This document shows, in pieces, positions 1 through 5,647 of a DNA stretch of 12,442 bases. Under the pieces are notes generated by a model. It worked only from the letters and a program-made list of their open reading frames with translations. It made no database searches and was not told the origin of the DNA. Numbering within the stretch: the first letter of the stretch is position 1; each line of letters opens with the position of its first letter. Source of the DNA: Candidatus Jordarchaeum madagascarense (GTDB lineage: Archaea; Asgardarchaeota; Jordiarchaeia; Jordiarchaeales; Jordiarchaeaceae); NCBI GenBank assembly GCA_019056875.1, contig DXJA01000118.1, forward strand, positions 1 to 12,442. The letters run 5' to 3'. The position numbers were made by a program, and so were the translations under genes.

Positions 1-45
1 ATCAAAAAACGGGTCTTTGTAGGACGCCCAATAAATTCTCAGTAA
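1..45 (+). CDS. possible C-terminal tail of an upstream gene (partial)
   Basis: Frame 1 is open from the window edge for 14 codons and ends at TAA (43-45); the tail would read IKKRVFVGRPINSQ. A T-rich stretch follows at 54-73, as expected after an archaeal gene end. The other two plus frames stop at 20-22 or run on without coding character. Fourteen codons are too few to identify a family, and an open stretch this short can arise by chance, so this is only a suggestion. Confidence 0.2.
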   Translation: MKKRVFVGRPINSQ

Positions 46-53
46 TTTGGAAA

Positions 54-73
54 TTTTTTCTTGCTTTGTTTTT
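54..73 (+). terminator. T-rich stretch, possible transcription terminator
   Basis: Fifteen of these 20 bases are T, in runs of 6, 2, 3 and 4 or more. Archaeal intrinsic termination relies on U-rich tracts without a strong hairpin. It lies between the possible upstream gene tail and the promoter of the isomerase gene. Confidence 0.35.
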
Positions 74-82
74 AATGAATTG

Positions 83-96
83 AAAAAAGTTTATAG
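83..96 (+). promoter_or_regulatory. BRE/TATA promoter of the R15P isomerase gene
   Basis: The sequence AAAAAAGTTTATAG matches an archaeal purine-rich BRE followed by a TATA box. A start site about 26 bases downstream would fall near 119-121, leaving a leader of roughly 33 bases before the GTG at 154. A second AT-rich element at 101-109 (TATAAAAAA) is an alternative TATA box, with a start site near 130. Confidence 0.45.
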
Positions 97-153
97 CGAG
101 TATAAAAAATCTAAAATAGCACTCTGTAAAATAGATTGGTTGGAGTTGATTTA

Positions 154-1113
154 GTGATTCCAGATGAGGTTATTCGGATTGCGAGAGATATAGAATCTAT
201 GAGGATAAGAGGAGCGGGAAACATTGCTAGAGCAGCAGTTAAAGCTCTTAGAATAACAGTTCAGAATTCAAAAGCAGGTAACATTCAGGAACTCTTGGAA
301 GAGTTGAGGAATACCGCTCAGATGGTTATTGATACTCGTCCAACAGCAGTTTCACTTCCTAACGGTGTTCGGTATGTTTCTAAAAGGGTAAATGAAGAAC
401 TAAAGAAAAATCCTACATTGGATGAACTAAAAGAAATCGTGGAAAAAGCAGTTGAAGAATTTATGGTGAACTCGGAAAGAGCGGTGGCACGTATTGGGGA
501 GATAGGATCAAAAAGAATAAGGAGTGGAGATGCGCTATTAACGCATTGTAATAGTTCAGCGGCTCTATCAGTTATTTTAACCGCTGCCCACCAAAATAAG
601 GATATTAAGGTTTTTGCAACAGAGACCAGACCTAGATTTCAAGGTCATATTACTTGTAAAATTCTGAGAGATGCGGGAATAGATGTAACTCTCATAGTTG
701 ATAGCGCAGTCCGACTCTATATGAATAAGATAAACACCGCAATAGTAGGTGCCGATGCTGTTTCTTCCAATGGCGCTTTAGTTAACAAAATCGGCACCTC
801 TACTGTAGCTCTAGTTGCTAAAGAAGCTAGAACACTCTTTTTCGTGGCTACCGAAACTTACAAATTTAGTCCTGAAACGATGATAGGTGAACTGATTGAG
901 ATAGAAGAGAGAGACTTGGAAGAAGTGATTGACAGAGAGGAGTTGGAAAAAATCGGAAGCCCTAAAGTTTTAAATCCCGCATTCGACATCACCCCACCAC
1001 AATACATAGACCTCATAATTACCGAGAAAGGGATAATTCCACCTCAAGCAGCATTCACTATTCTTCAAGAGGAATTTGGTTGGTTAACTGGGGTAAAAGA
1101 ACAACTCTTTTAG
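154..1113 (+). CDS. ribose-1,5-bisphosphate isomerase (e2b2 / aIF2B-like family)
   Basis: Predicted to convert ribose 1,5-bisphosphate to ribulose 1,5-bisphosphate in the archaeal AMP/nucleoside salvage route that feeds type III RuBisCO. The protein (319 aa) has the IF2B/MtnA-like fold: an N-terminal helical part with the IRGAGNIARAA motif, then a Rossmann-like C-terminal half. The cysteine in THCNSS (Cys132 from this start) and the aspartate in VGADAV (Asp201) fall within one residue of the catalytic Cys133 and Asp202 known from the Thermococcus kodakarensis enzyme. Start: GTG at 154 has GGAG at 142-145, eight bases upstream, and gives the family's usual N-terminus; an in-frame TTG at 136 would add six residues. 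No RuBisCO or AMP phosphorylase gene lies in the window, so the pathway role is inferred. A regulatory aIF2B-like paralogue is less likely given both catalytic residues. Confidence 0.85.
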   Translation: MIPDEVIRIARDIESMRIRGAGNIARAAVKALRITVQNSKAGNIQELLEELRNTAQMVIDTRPTAVSLPNGVRYVSKRVNEELKKNPTLDELKEIVEKAVEEFMVNSERAVARIGEIGSKRIRSGDALLTHCNSSAALSVILTAAHQNKDIKVFATETRPRFQGHITCKILRDAGIDVTLIVDSAVRLYMNKINTAIVGADAVSSNGALVNKIGTSTVALVAKEARTLFFVATETYKFSPETMIGELIEIEERDLEEVIDREELEKIGSPKVLNPAFDITPPQYIDLIITEKGIIPPQAAFTILQEEFGWLTGVKEQLF

Positions 1114-1450
1114 AGAGTATTTAACCACTCACTCTATAGATTTCTTTTATTTTTTAAGAGGTAAGCATCATCTAAGATATTGATATCATAGTTTGGTTCC
1201 TTGAAACACCATATTCCTCTTCGATATAGGGAATTTCCAAAAAAATGAATGATTTAGAAACTTTTTGTAAGTTTAAATCTGCGAAAATATCGCTTTGACT
1301 AAAAAAGGCAAAAAATTTTTTAAAGGGTAATTAAGATTAGTGTATAATCCCTATCGCCAATTTTAGTTCAAGATTATTAAGTGATTATGATTAATCTCCA
1401 AAAACATATTACTATTACTGAAACAATAAATTTGAAAAGAAGGCATTATA
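1114..1450. other. intergenic stretch without a recognisable gene
   Basis: These 337 AT-rich bases hold no convincing ORF, tRNA or guide RNA. A T-rich run at 1140-1155 may end the isomerase transcript. Short imperfect symmetries occur (GATAT-TG-ATATC at 1177-1188; ATTCC with GGAAT around 1214-1236) but are within chance expectation. Candidate promoter elements for the next gene are TGTATAATCC at 1341-1350 and AATAAATTT at 1425-1433; the latter is only about 22 bases from the ATG and would imply an almost leaderless transcript. I cannot choose between them. Confidence 0.5.
1140..1155 (+). terminator. T-rich stretch after the isomerase gene
   Basis: A run dominated by T (TTTCTTTTATTTTTT) begins 26 bases after the isomerase stop codon. 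It fits the U-tract type of archaeal termination; no strong hairpin precedes it. Confidence 0.4.
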
Positions 1451-2224
1451 ATGACGAAAACCAAAGTTTGGAATTATTTAATGGAGGCAATAAAAAACGA
1501 CATAGCAGTTCACATAACACTTATAGACCCTGATCCGATTAAACAAACAGCTCAAGAAGCAGGTACTATTGCTAAGTACGCTGCAGAAGCAGGAACAGAT
1601 GCGTTCATGGTTGGGGGGTCAACGGCTTTCGGAATTTTGGATGAAACAATTTTAGAAATAAAGAAGCACGTAGATTTACCGGTAATACTTTTTCCAGGTA
1701 ATGTTGCTGGAATTTCTAAATATGCGGATGCAGTTTTTTTTATGAGCGTTTTAAACTCTAGAAATCCATACTATATTATTCGAGCCCAATTAACTGGCGC
1801 TCAGGCTGTTAAAATGTTTGGTCTTGAGCCTATAGGTATGGCGTATTTAATTTTAGAGCCTGGTGGCACTGCTGGTTATATGGGTGAAGCTCAACTTCTC
1901 CCTCGCAACAAACCGCAGATAGCTGCTGCATACGCATTGGCAGCACAGTACATTGGTTTCAAATTGGTTTATTTGGAGGGAGGGTCAGGGGTGGAACGTG
2001 AAGTGCCTTTGGATATGATTTCAACTGTTTCCTCCATTATCGATATCCCGCTCATAGTTGGCGGTGGTATTGAATCCCCTGAACAAGCAATAGCTGTTGT
2101 ACGTGCAGGTGCCAAAATGTTGGTTCAAGGAACATTTATAGAAAAAACTGTTTTAGAGGATAACGGAGCAAAACTAGCAAAATTAATCAAGGCTATGAAA
2201 AGAGAAGCAAAGGCTAAAAGTTAG
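1451..2224 (+). CDS. geranylgeranylglyceryl phosphate synthase (group II type)
   Basis: Joins geranylgeranyl diphosphate to sn-glycerol-1-phosphate, the first committed ether-bond step in archaeal membrane lipid synthesis. The 257-aa TIM-barrel protein shows the family landmarks in order: HITLIDPD (21-28), VGGST (54-58), LFPGN (80-84), FFMSVLNSRNPYYI (96-109), the ILEPGGTAGYMGEA segment (134-147), YLEGGSG (174-180) and the phosphate-binding loops IVGGGI (202-207) and VQGTF (225-229). The long SVLNSRNPYYI and GYMGEA segments point to the group II form rather than PcrB-like group I. The ATG at 1451 follows an AAGAAGG element at 1437-1443, seven bases upstream. The gene is alone on its strand and converges on the PAC2-family gene, 72 bases apart. 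A lysine-rich tail (KAMKREAKAKS) ends the protein. Confidence 0.93.
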   Translation: MTKTKVWNYLMEAIKNDIAVHITLIDPDPIKQTAQEAGTIAKYAAEAGTDAFMVGGSTAFGILDETILEIKKHVDLPVILFPGNVAGISKYADAVFFMSVLNSRNPYYIIRAQLTGAQAVKMFGLEPIGMAYLILEPGGTAGYMGEAQLLPRNKPQIAAAYALAAQYIGFKLVYLEGGSGVEREVPLDMISTVSSIIDIPLIVGGGIESPEQAIAVVRAGAKMLVQGTFIEKTVLEDNGAKLAKLIKAMKREAKAKS

Positions 2225-2296
2225 TATATAGTAAAAGGAAAAGTTATCGAAATTCAAATTCAACCCGCCAGAAATTATAAATTGATAATTTTGGAT

Positions 2297-3079
2297 TTAG
2301 CTTATGTATTCGGGCCTTTTCTCCTCTCTATGTTTTATTCCTTTTTCAGTTATTTTCCCAGCGTTATCCCATTGAAGTTTTGTTTCACGTTCTAGTACAG
2401 ATAAATCGATGTTTAAACCAGGTTTAAAATTTAAAACTTTCACGAGAGCGTATGATGCTGCAACATCATTGTTGAGCATTTTACAGGACTCTGAAAGTAG
2501 AATTACACCGTCTATGTCATATAAGCTTTTAGAAATGACGGGAACTATACCGTTCATTCCAATTACAATTCCCTCTTTTAGAACATTCACGTTCTCTAAT
2601 TGGCTGTATGATTCCACTAATTCTTTGGAAGTTGCCGAGACGTACACTTTGGGGTTTCTTTTTAGGGAGGTCAGTGGTTTGGCTGCTAAGGATATAATCA
2701 TGGTTATGCCTAAATCTTTTAGGGTGTTTGCGACGTATTTCGATAGAACGTTCATACCGATGTTTGAAGTTGGCTGAGTATCAGAAGTTAGTAGTATTAT
2801 ATCTCTCTTTAGTGATTTGTCTCTGTAATGAAGTAATTCGATTTTAGAGGCGGCAAGACAGCCGTCTGAGTTCACCTTTACTTGTGAGGGAAAATCAGAG
2901 AAGTAAATTTCCATTATTCTTTTGGCTTCGAATTGCTTTGATATAAAATCTAACGCGCCTTTCCCAGCATTGGCTATACCAGGCATTCCTTGAATGCACA
3001 GAGTTTCACTTAGTTTGTTTGGGTCAATCTGCTCTATCCTTTTCGTGGTTATATTAAACTTATCTTCTTGTATGGCCAA
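2297..3079 (-). CDS. PAC2-family protein (proteasome assembly chaperone-like)
   Basis: The 260-aa protein belongs to the PAC2 family, which includes archaeal PbaA/PbaB and eukaryotic proteasome assembly chaperones. Landmarks: glycine-rich IQGMPGIANAGK (29-40), the IILLTSDTQPTS strand-turn (94-105), GIVIGMNGIVP (170-180) and a C-terminal DVAASYALVKVLN helix (205-217). Proteasome subunit assembly is the inferred role; many archaeal paralogues have no tested function. The PbaB-type C-terminal hydrophobic-Tyr-X motif is not present as the last three residues; the protein ends EYIS, with Tyr one place too early. The start is TTG (3077-3079); no other in-frame start lies near. Upstream GGAAG on the minus strand is about 13 bases away, a loose Shine-Dalgarno spacing. 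It diverges from the thymidylate kinase gene across about 110 bases. Confidence 0.8.
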   Translation of the reverse strand: MAIQEDKFNITTKRIEQIDPNKLSETLCIQGMPGIANAGKGALDFISKQFEAKRIMEIYFSDFPSQVKVNSDGCLAASKIELLHYRDKSLKRDIILLTSDTQPTSNIGMNVLSKYVANTLKDLGITMIISLAAKPLTSLKRNPKVYVSATSKELVESYSQLENVNVLKEGIVIGMNGIVPVISKSLYDIDGVILLSESCKMLNNDVAASYALVKVLNFKPGLNIDLSVLERETKLQWDNAGKITEKGIKHREEKRPEYIS

Positions 3080-3189
3080 TTTAAATCATCTACTTCCTTT
3101 TTGGGCTGTAAAATTCATATTAGCAATAAAATTAATTTGTATGATAATGTTTAGGAATTTTAATGTTTTCTTTATTCGGAGATGACCTT

Positions 3190-3777
3190 ATGAAAAAGGC
3201 AAAATTCATCGTTTTAGAGGGAATTGACGGTTCCGGAACAACTACTCATTCTCATAAACTGGCGAATTGGATAAGAAGTAAAAATTATGAAGTTATGGTC
3301 ACAGAAGAACCCTCAGAAGGTTCTATTGGTAAGATCATCCGCAACTACCTGCTTTTTGGTGGTGGCTCTCCGCCTTTTCATGCACTTCTTTTTGCTGCAG
3401 ATAGAGCGGAGCACACAGAAAAAGTAATTAAACCCTTAATTGACAAGGGAGCAATTGTTATTTCTGATCGTTATATTGAATCATCAATAGCATACCAAGC
3501 GGCTGAAGGACTAGATATTGAATGGATTGAGACAATTAATAAATTTGCAATTGAACCAGATTTAACAATTTATTTAGACGTAGATCCAGAAATAGCTTTG
3601 ACCAGAAAAAAGGGTGTCAAGGAAAAATTTGAGAATGTTGAATTTCTAAAAAAAGTACGTCAAATCTATTTAGAAAGAACGCGGGCAAAAGACTATCCGG
3701 TTATAGACGCAAGTAAATCTATAGAAAGTGTTCATGAGGATATAGTGAGATGTGTTGAAGCCTTTCTTAAAGCGTAG
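3190..3777 (+). CDS. tmk: thymidylate kinase (dTMP kinase), P-loop Lys replaced by Thr
   Basis: Phosphorylates dTMP to dTDP for DNA synthesis. The 195-aa product has the normal family length and order: P-loop GIDGSGTT (11-18), TEEPSEG (38-44, the dTMP-binding TxEP segment), SDRYIESSIAYQ (92-103, the DR[YF] motif), a basic LID segment around RKKGVKEKFE (139-148) and the C-terminal DYPVIDA (168-174). Position 17, lysine in GxxxxGK[ST], is threonine (codon ACA). Start: ATG at 3190 is preceded by GGAGATGACC at 3178-3187, a good match to the anti-Shine-Dalgarno complement with eight bases from GGAG to ATG; an ATG at 3163 in the same frame would overlap that site and adds residues unlike the family. 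A C/D sRNA promoter begins immediately after the stop. Confidence 0.88.
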   Translation: MKKAKFIVLEGIDGSGTTTHSHKLANWIRSKNYEVMVTEEPSEGSIGKIIRNYLLFGGGSPPFHALLFAADRAEHTEKVIKPLIDKGAIVISDRYIESSIAYQAAEGLDIEWIETINKFAIEPDLTIYLDVDPEIALTRKKGVKEKFENVEFLKKVRQIYLERTRAKDYPVIDASKSIESVHEDIVRCVEAFLKA

Positions 3778-3787
3778 AATTTATAGG
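3778..3787 (+). promoter_or_regulatory. TATA promoter of the C/D box sRNA
   Basis: AATTTATAGG starts directly after the tmk stop codon (3775-3777). The centre of the TATA box at about 3783 puts the start site near 3809, exactly at the predicted 5' end of the guide RNA. This spacing supports independent transcription of the sRNA rather than release from the tmk mRNA. Confidence 0.5.
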
Positions 3788-3807
3788 CTTAAAAAACGGG
3801 AGAATAC

Positions 3808-3872
3808 ATAGGCGATGAAGATGAGTCCATCTGACTCTTGGATGAAGAACGATTCGGGCGGTCTGAGCCTCC
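3808..3872 (+). ncRNA. C/D box sRNA (2'-O-methylation guide)
   Basis: All four boxes occur in the right order: C, GCGATGA (3812-3818, one mismatch to RUGAUGA); D', CTGA (3831-3834); C', ATGAAGA (3842-3848, one mismatch); D, CTGA (3863-3866). The C-D' guide is 12 bases (3819-3830), the usual archaeal spacing; the C'-D guide is 14 bases (3849-3862). AGGC (3810-3813) and GCCT (3867-3870) can form a closing stem. Such RNAs assemble with L7Ae, Nop5 and fibrillarin to methylate rRNA or tRNA. The eight bases next to box D, CGGGCGGT, are complementary to the near-universal 16S segment ACCGCCCG (E. coli 1398-1405); the fifth base upstream of box D pairs with C1402. The D' guide would pair with AUGGACUCAUCU; I could not place that target. 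A TATA box lies 26 bases upstream and a T-rich run follows. Confidence 0.7.
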
Positions 3873-3876
3873 AAAT

Positions 3877-3891
3877 CTTTAACTTTTTATT
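3877..3891 (+). terminator. T-rich stretch after the C/D sRNA
   Basis: The run CTTTAACTTTTTATT begins about ten bases after box D and would give a short U-tract 3' end. A second AT-rich symmetric element, AGAAAA-A-TTTTCT at 3912-3924, lies further on and may serve the same purpose for transcripts from either side. Confidence 0.35.
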
Positions 3892-3968
3892 CGAAAACAC
3901 TTTATTCTAAGAGAAAAATTTTCTGTAAATTACACTCCTAAATAGTCAAGAAAAAGGAATTATTTGTT

Positions 3969-4349
3969 TTACTCTTCAGATAAAAGTTCGCCTATTCTAG
4001 TTGAAATTTTTTTAAGAACCATAAGAATTAATCCCAAGTTAGCATCGTTTTTGGCAAGAATAGTAATAATGGCGCTCATACCGGCACCCTTAATAATTAC
4101 GTATCCCTCATCTCCTTGCATTAAAATTTGTTGCAGATTCCCACGAACCAGCTCTTGTGCAGCGCGTTCACCAACACTAAGAATAGCAGCGGTCATAGCC
4201 GCAACCACACTCTCGTCTACTTCCGTGGGCATCGCGGATGCTATTGGTAATCCCTGTACACTAACCACCGCACTGGCCTCTATTCCTGGGGTGTTTGCCT
4301 CCATTTCTCTGATTAAACCCATTATTTCATCAATTTTCGACAATCTCAA
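3969..4349 (-). CDS. Roadblock/LC7-domain protein (MglB-like)
   Basis: The 126-aa protein is a single Roadblock/LC7 domain. Visible landmarks: KIDEIMGLIREME (5-17), PGIEASAVVSVQGLPIASAM (21-40), then the helix DESVVAAMTAAILSVGERAA (45-64), GYVIIKGAG (82-90) and the C-terminal NANLG-like DANLGLILMVLKK (102-114). Proteins of this kind dimerise and usually regulate small Ras-like or MglA-type GTPases; archaea carry many copies. No GTPase gene lies beside it here, so the partner is unknown. The start is TTG at 4347-4349 with no clear Shine-Dalgarno; an ATG ten codons in would cut into the first helix. A good TATA box lies at 4401-4410, and GGACAA-N9-TTGTCC (4370-4390) sits over the predicted start site. 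It diverges from methionine aminopeptidase. Confidence 0.85.
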   Translation of the reverse strand: MRLSKIDEIMGLIREMEANTPGIEASAVVSVQGLPIASAMPTEVDESVVAAMTAAILSVGERAAQELVRGNLQQILMQGDEGYVIIKGAGMSAIITILAKNDANLGLILMVLKKISTRIGELLSEE

Positions 4350-4369
4350 TCACTACAAATTTAGTTATT

Positions 4370-4390
4370 GGACAATAATATTTTTTGTCC
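4370..4390. promoter_or_regulatory. dyad GGACAA-N9-TTGTCC over the Roadblock promoter, possible operator
   Basis: Two perfect 6-base arms (4370-4375 and 4385-4390) are centred at 4380. The TATA box at 4401-4410 predicts a minus-strand start near 4379, so the dyad would overlie the start site, a common position for archaeal repressor binding. Alternatively it is a small hairpin in the leader, or chance. Confidence 0.3.
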
Positions 4391-4400
4391 TCGAATCGGC

Positions 4401-4410
4401 TATAAATTTA
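4401..4410 (-). promoter_or_regulatory. TATA promoter of the Roadblock gene
   Basis: On the minus strand the sequence GGTTAAATTTATAG gives a BRE-like purine/A segment followed by TTTATA. The predicted start near 4379 leaves a leader of about 30 bases before the TTG at 4349. Confidence 0.5.
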
Positions 4411-4445
4411 ACCTTTTTTACCCATTTTTCGCTTTCCGATATTGG

Positions 4446-4484
4446 TTTAAGCTTAAATACAGTTGTTAAACAAGTAATTACTTG
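4446..4484 (+). promoter_or_regulatory. palindromic TATA-like element plus 14-base palindrome upstream of MetAP
   Basis: TTTAAGCTTAAA (4446-4457) is a perfect 12-base palindrome that could serve as a TATA box. CAAGTAATTACTTG (4471-4484) is a perfect 14-base palindrome centred at 4477.5, which is where a start site 26 bases downstream of that TATA would fall. The leader to the MetAP TTG would be about 144 bases, long for an archaeon; TAAAAAATAAATC near 4550 is a competing TATA box. Confidence 0.3.
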
Positions 4485-4621
4485 GTTATAATTCTATTGA
4501 TTTTTTGGCTCATTAACTTTTTGTTCAAATACCAGTTCTAACTCTAGTAAAAAATAAATCAGGGGGAATAATTTAATAATTTCTACTCTCAAGTTATAGA
4601 GCTAATATTGGAGGAAACAGT

Positions 4622-5575
4622 TTGAGCGAAAAGAAATTAGAAGAAACAGTTCCAAAAAAACAGGAAAAGGAACCAGAAGAAGAGGAAGACAAGTTTGAAA
4701 AGTATAGAAAAGCGGGAAAAGCCGCTAAAGAGGTAAGAGAAATTGCAAGAAAAATTGCGCAGCCTGAAACTCCTATTATAGATATTTGTGAAAGGATTGA
4801 AAGTGAACTACTCAACAAAGGTGTTGGCCTTTCCTTCCCTTGTAACGTTTCAATTAATAATGTGGCCGCACATTACTCATCTCCACTGGATGATAAAGCG
4901 CTTATCGATAAGGAGGATGTAGTAAAGATTGATTTTGGAACACATTTTGACGGGTATATAGCGGATACCGCCTTCACGATAAGTTTTAATTCAGAGCATG
5001 ATAAACTAATTGAGGCCTCTAAGAAGGCTTTCGAAACGGCTATAGAAATGATTAAACCCGGAGTGGAAACAAGGGTAATAGGAAAAAAAATTGAAGAAAC
5101 AATTAAAGGATATGGTTTCAGACCAATAAAGGATCTCTCGGGTCATCTGCTTGATCAGTATGTTCTTCATAGCTCAAAGATTATTCCAAATATTTCAATA
5201 CCTCATGGCACAAAGATAGAGGAAGGAGAAGTTTATGCTCTTGAAACCTTTGCCACCACGGGTTCTGGAACCGTAACTGAAGCGCCCTACGCTTATATCT
5301 ATAGTTTAATGCCACTTAGAGCGCCTTTAAGATTTAAAGGTTCACGTCAGGTTTTAGGATTGGTTCAAAAGGAGTTCAAGACACTACCCTTTGCAGAAAG
5401 ATGGTTAGCAAAAAAAGTTTCTAAAGCAGGGCTCAAACTTGCCATTAGGGAGCTAACTGAAAAGGGCTTATTCCGGGCCTATAATGTTTTGTCGGATAGA
5501 AAAGGAAGCCTTGTATCACAAGAAGAACACACACTAATTGTTCTTGAAGATGGCTGTGAATTAACTACACAATAA
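4622..5575 (+). CDS. map: methionine aminopeptidase, type II, with charged N-terminal extension
   Basis: Removes the initiator methionine from nascent proteins, using two divalent metals. The pita-bread fold residues are all present in the 317-aa product: His84 (VAAHYSS), metal ligands Asp104 (KIDFG), Asp115 (IADTAFT), His175 (LSGHLLDQY), Glu208 (ALETFATTG) and Glu302 (QEEHT); spacing matches the Pyrococcus furiosus enzyme closely. The insertion between the last two ligands, roughly 235-290, is the helical subdomain that defines type II. Residues 1-24 are almost all Lys, Glu, Pro and Asp, an extension that ordinary archaeal MetAPs lack but that recalls the charged N-terminus of eukaryotic MetAP2. 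The TTG start is well supported: GGAGG at 4610-4614 lies seven bases upstream, and there is no other in-frame start before the catalytic domain. The aCPSF2 gene follows 72 bases downstream. Confidence 0.93.
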   Translation: MSEKKLEETVPKKQEKEPEEEEDKFEKYRKAGKAAKEVREIARKIAQPETPIIDICERIESELLNKGVGLSFPCNVSINNVAAHYSSPLDDKALIDKEDVVKIDFGTHFDGYIADTAFTISFNSEHDKLIEASKKAFETAIEMIKPGVETRVIGKKIEETIKGYGFRPIKDLSGHLLDQYVLHSSKIIPNISIPHGTKIEEGEVYALETFATTGSGTVTEAPYAYIYSLMPLRAPLRFKGSRQVLGLVQKEFKTLPFAERWLAKKVSKAGLKLAIRELTEKGLFRAYNVLSDRKGSLVSQEEHTLIVLEDGCELTTQ

Positions 5576-5581
5576 TTAAAG

Positions 5582-5629
5582 GATAGCCTACTAAGATTAA
5601 CATATTTATTACGAATCAACTTGGCTATC
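5582..5629. repeat. inverted repeat GATAGCC / GGCTATC flanking the aCPSF2 promoter
   Basis: Perfect 7-base arms lie at 5582-5588 and 5623-5629 with 34 bases between. The interval contains ATATTTAT (5602-5609), a likely TATA box for aCPSF2 with a start near 5631, so the arms sit upstream of the TATA box and just before the start site. It may be a two-site operator, or a loose 3' stem of the MetAP transcript, as AATTTT follows. Confidence 0.3.
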
Positions 5630-5647
5630 TAATTTTGAGAAAAGCTG

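Noticed and set aside
11..29. GGGTC...GACGCCC hairpin near the window start
   Set aside because: The stem is bulged and short, and the stretch is equally explained as the end of a coding frame.
121..134. Recurring TGTAAAAT near gene starts (about 125, 3104, 10609, 10951)
   Set aside because: Positions relative to starts differ, two copies lie inside coding sequence, and an AT-rich octamer recurs easily in this composition.
1381..1421. Possible C/D sRNA: GTGATTA (box C-like) with CTGA 30 bases on
   Set aside because: No D' or C' box lies between them, no closing stem is present, and neither half gives a recognisable rRNA complement.
2409..2777. Plus-strand open frame opposite the PAC2-family gene
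   Set aside because: The minus-strand protein has clear PAC2 landmarks throughout, so this is a shadow frame.
3964..4491. Plus-strand open frame across the Roadblock gene and its promoter
   Set aside because: It is the antisense of a clear Roadblock/LC7 domain and runs into the promoter region; the product shows no family features.
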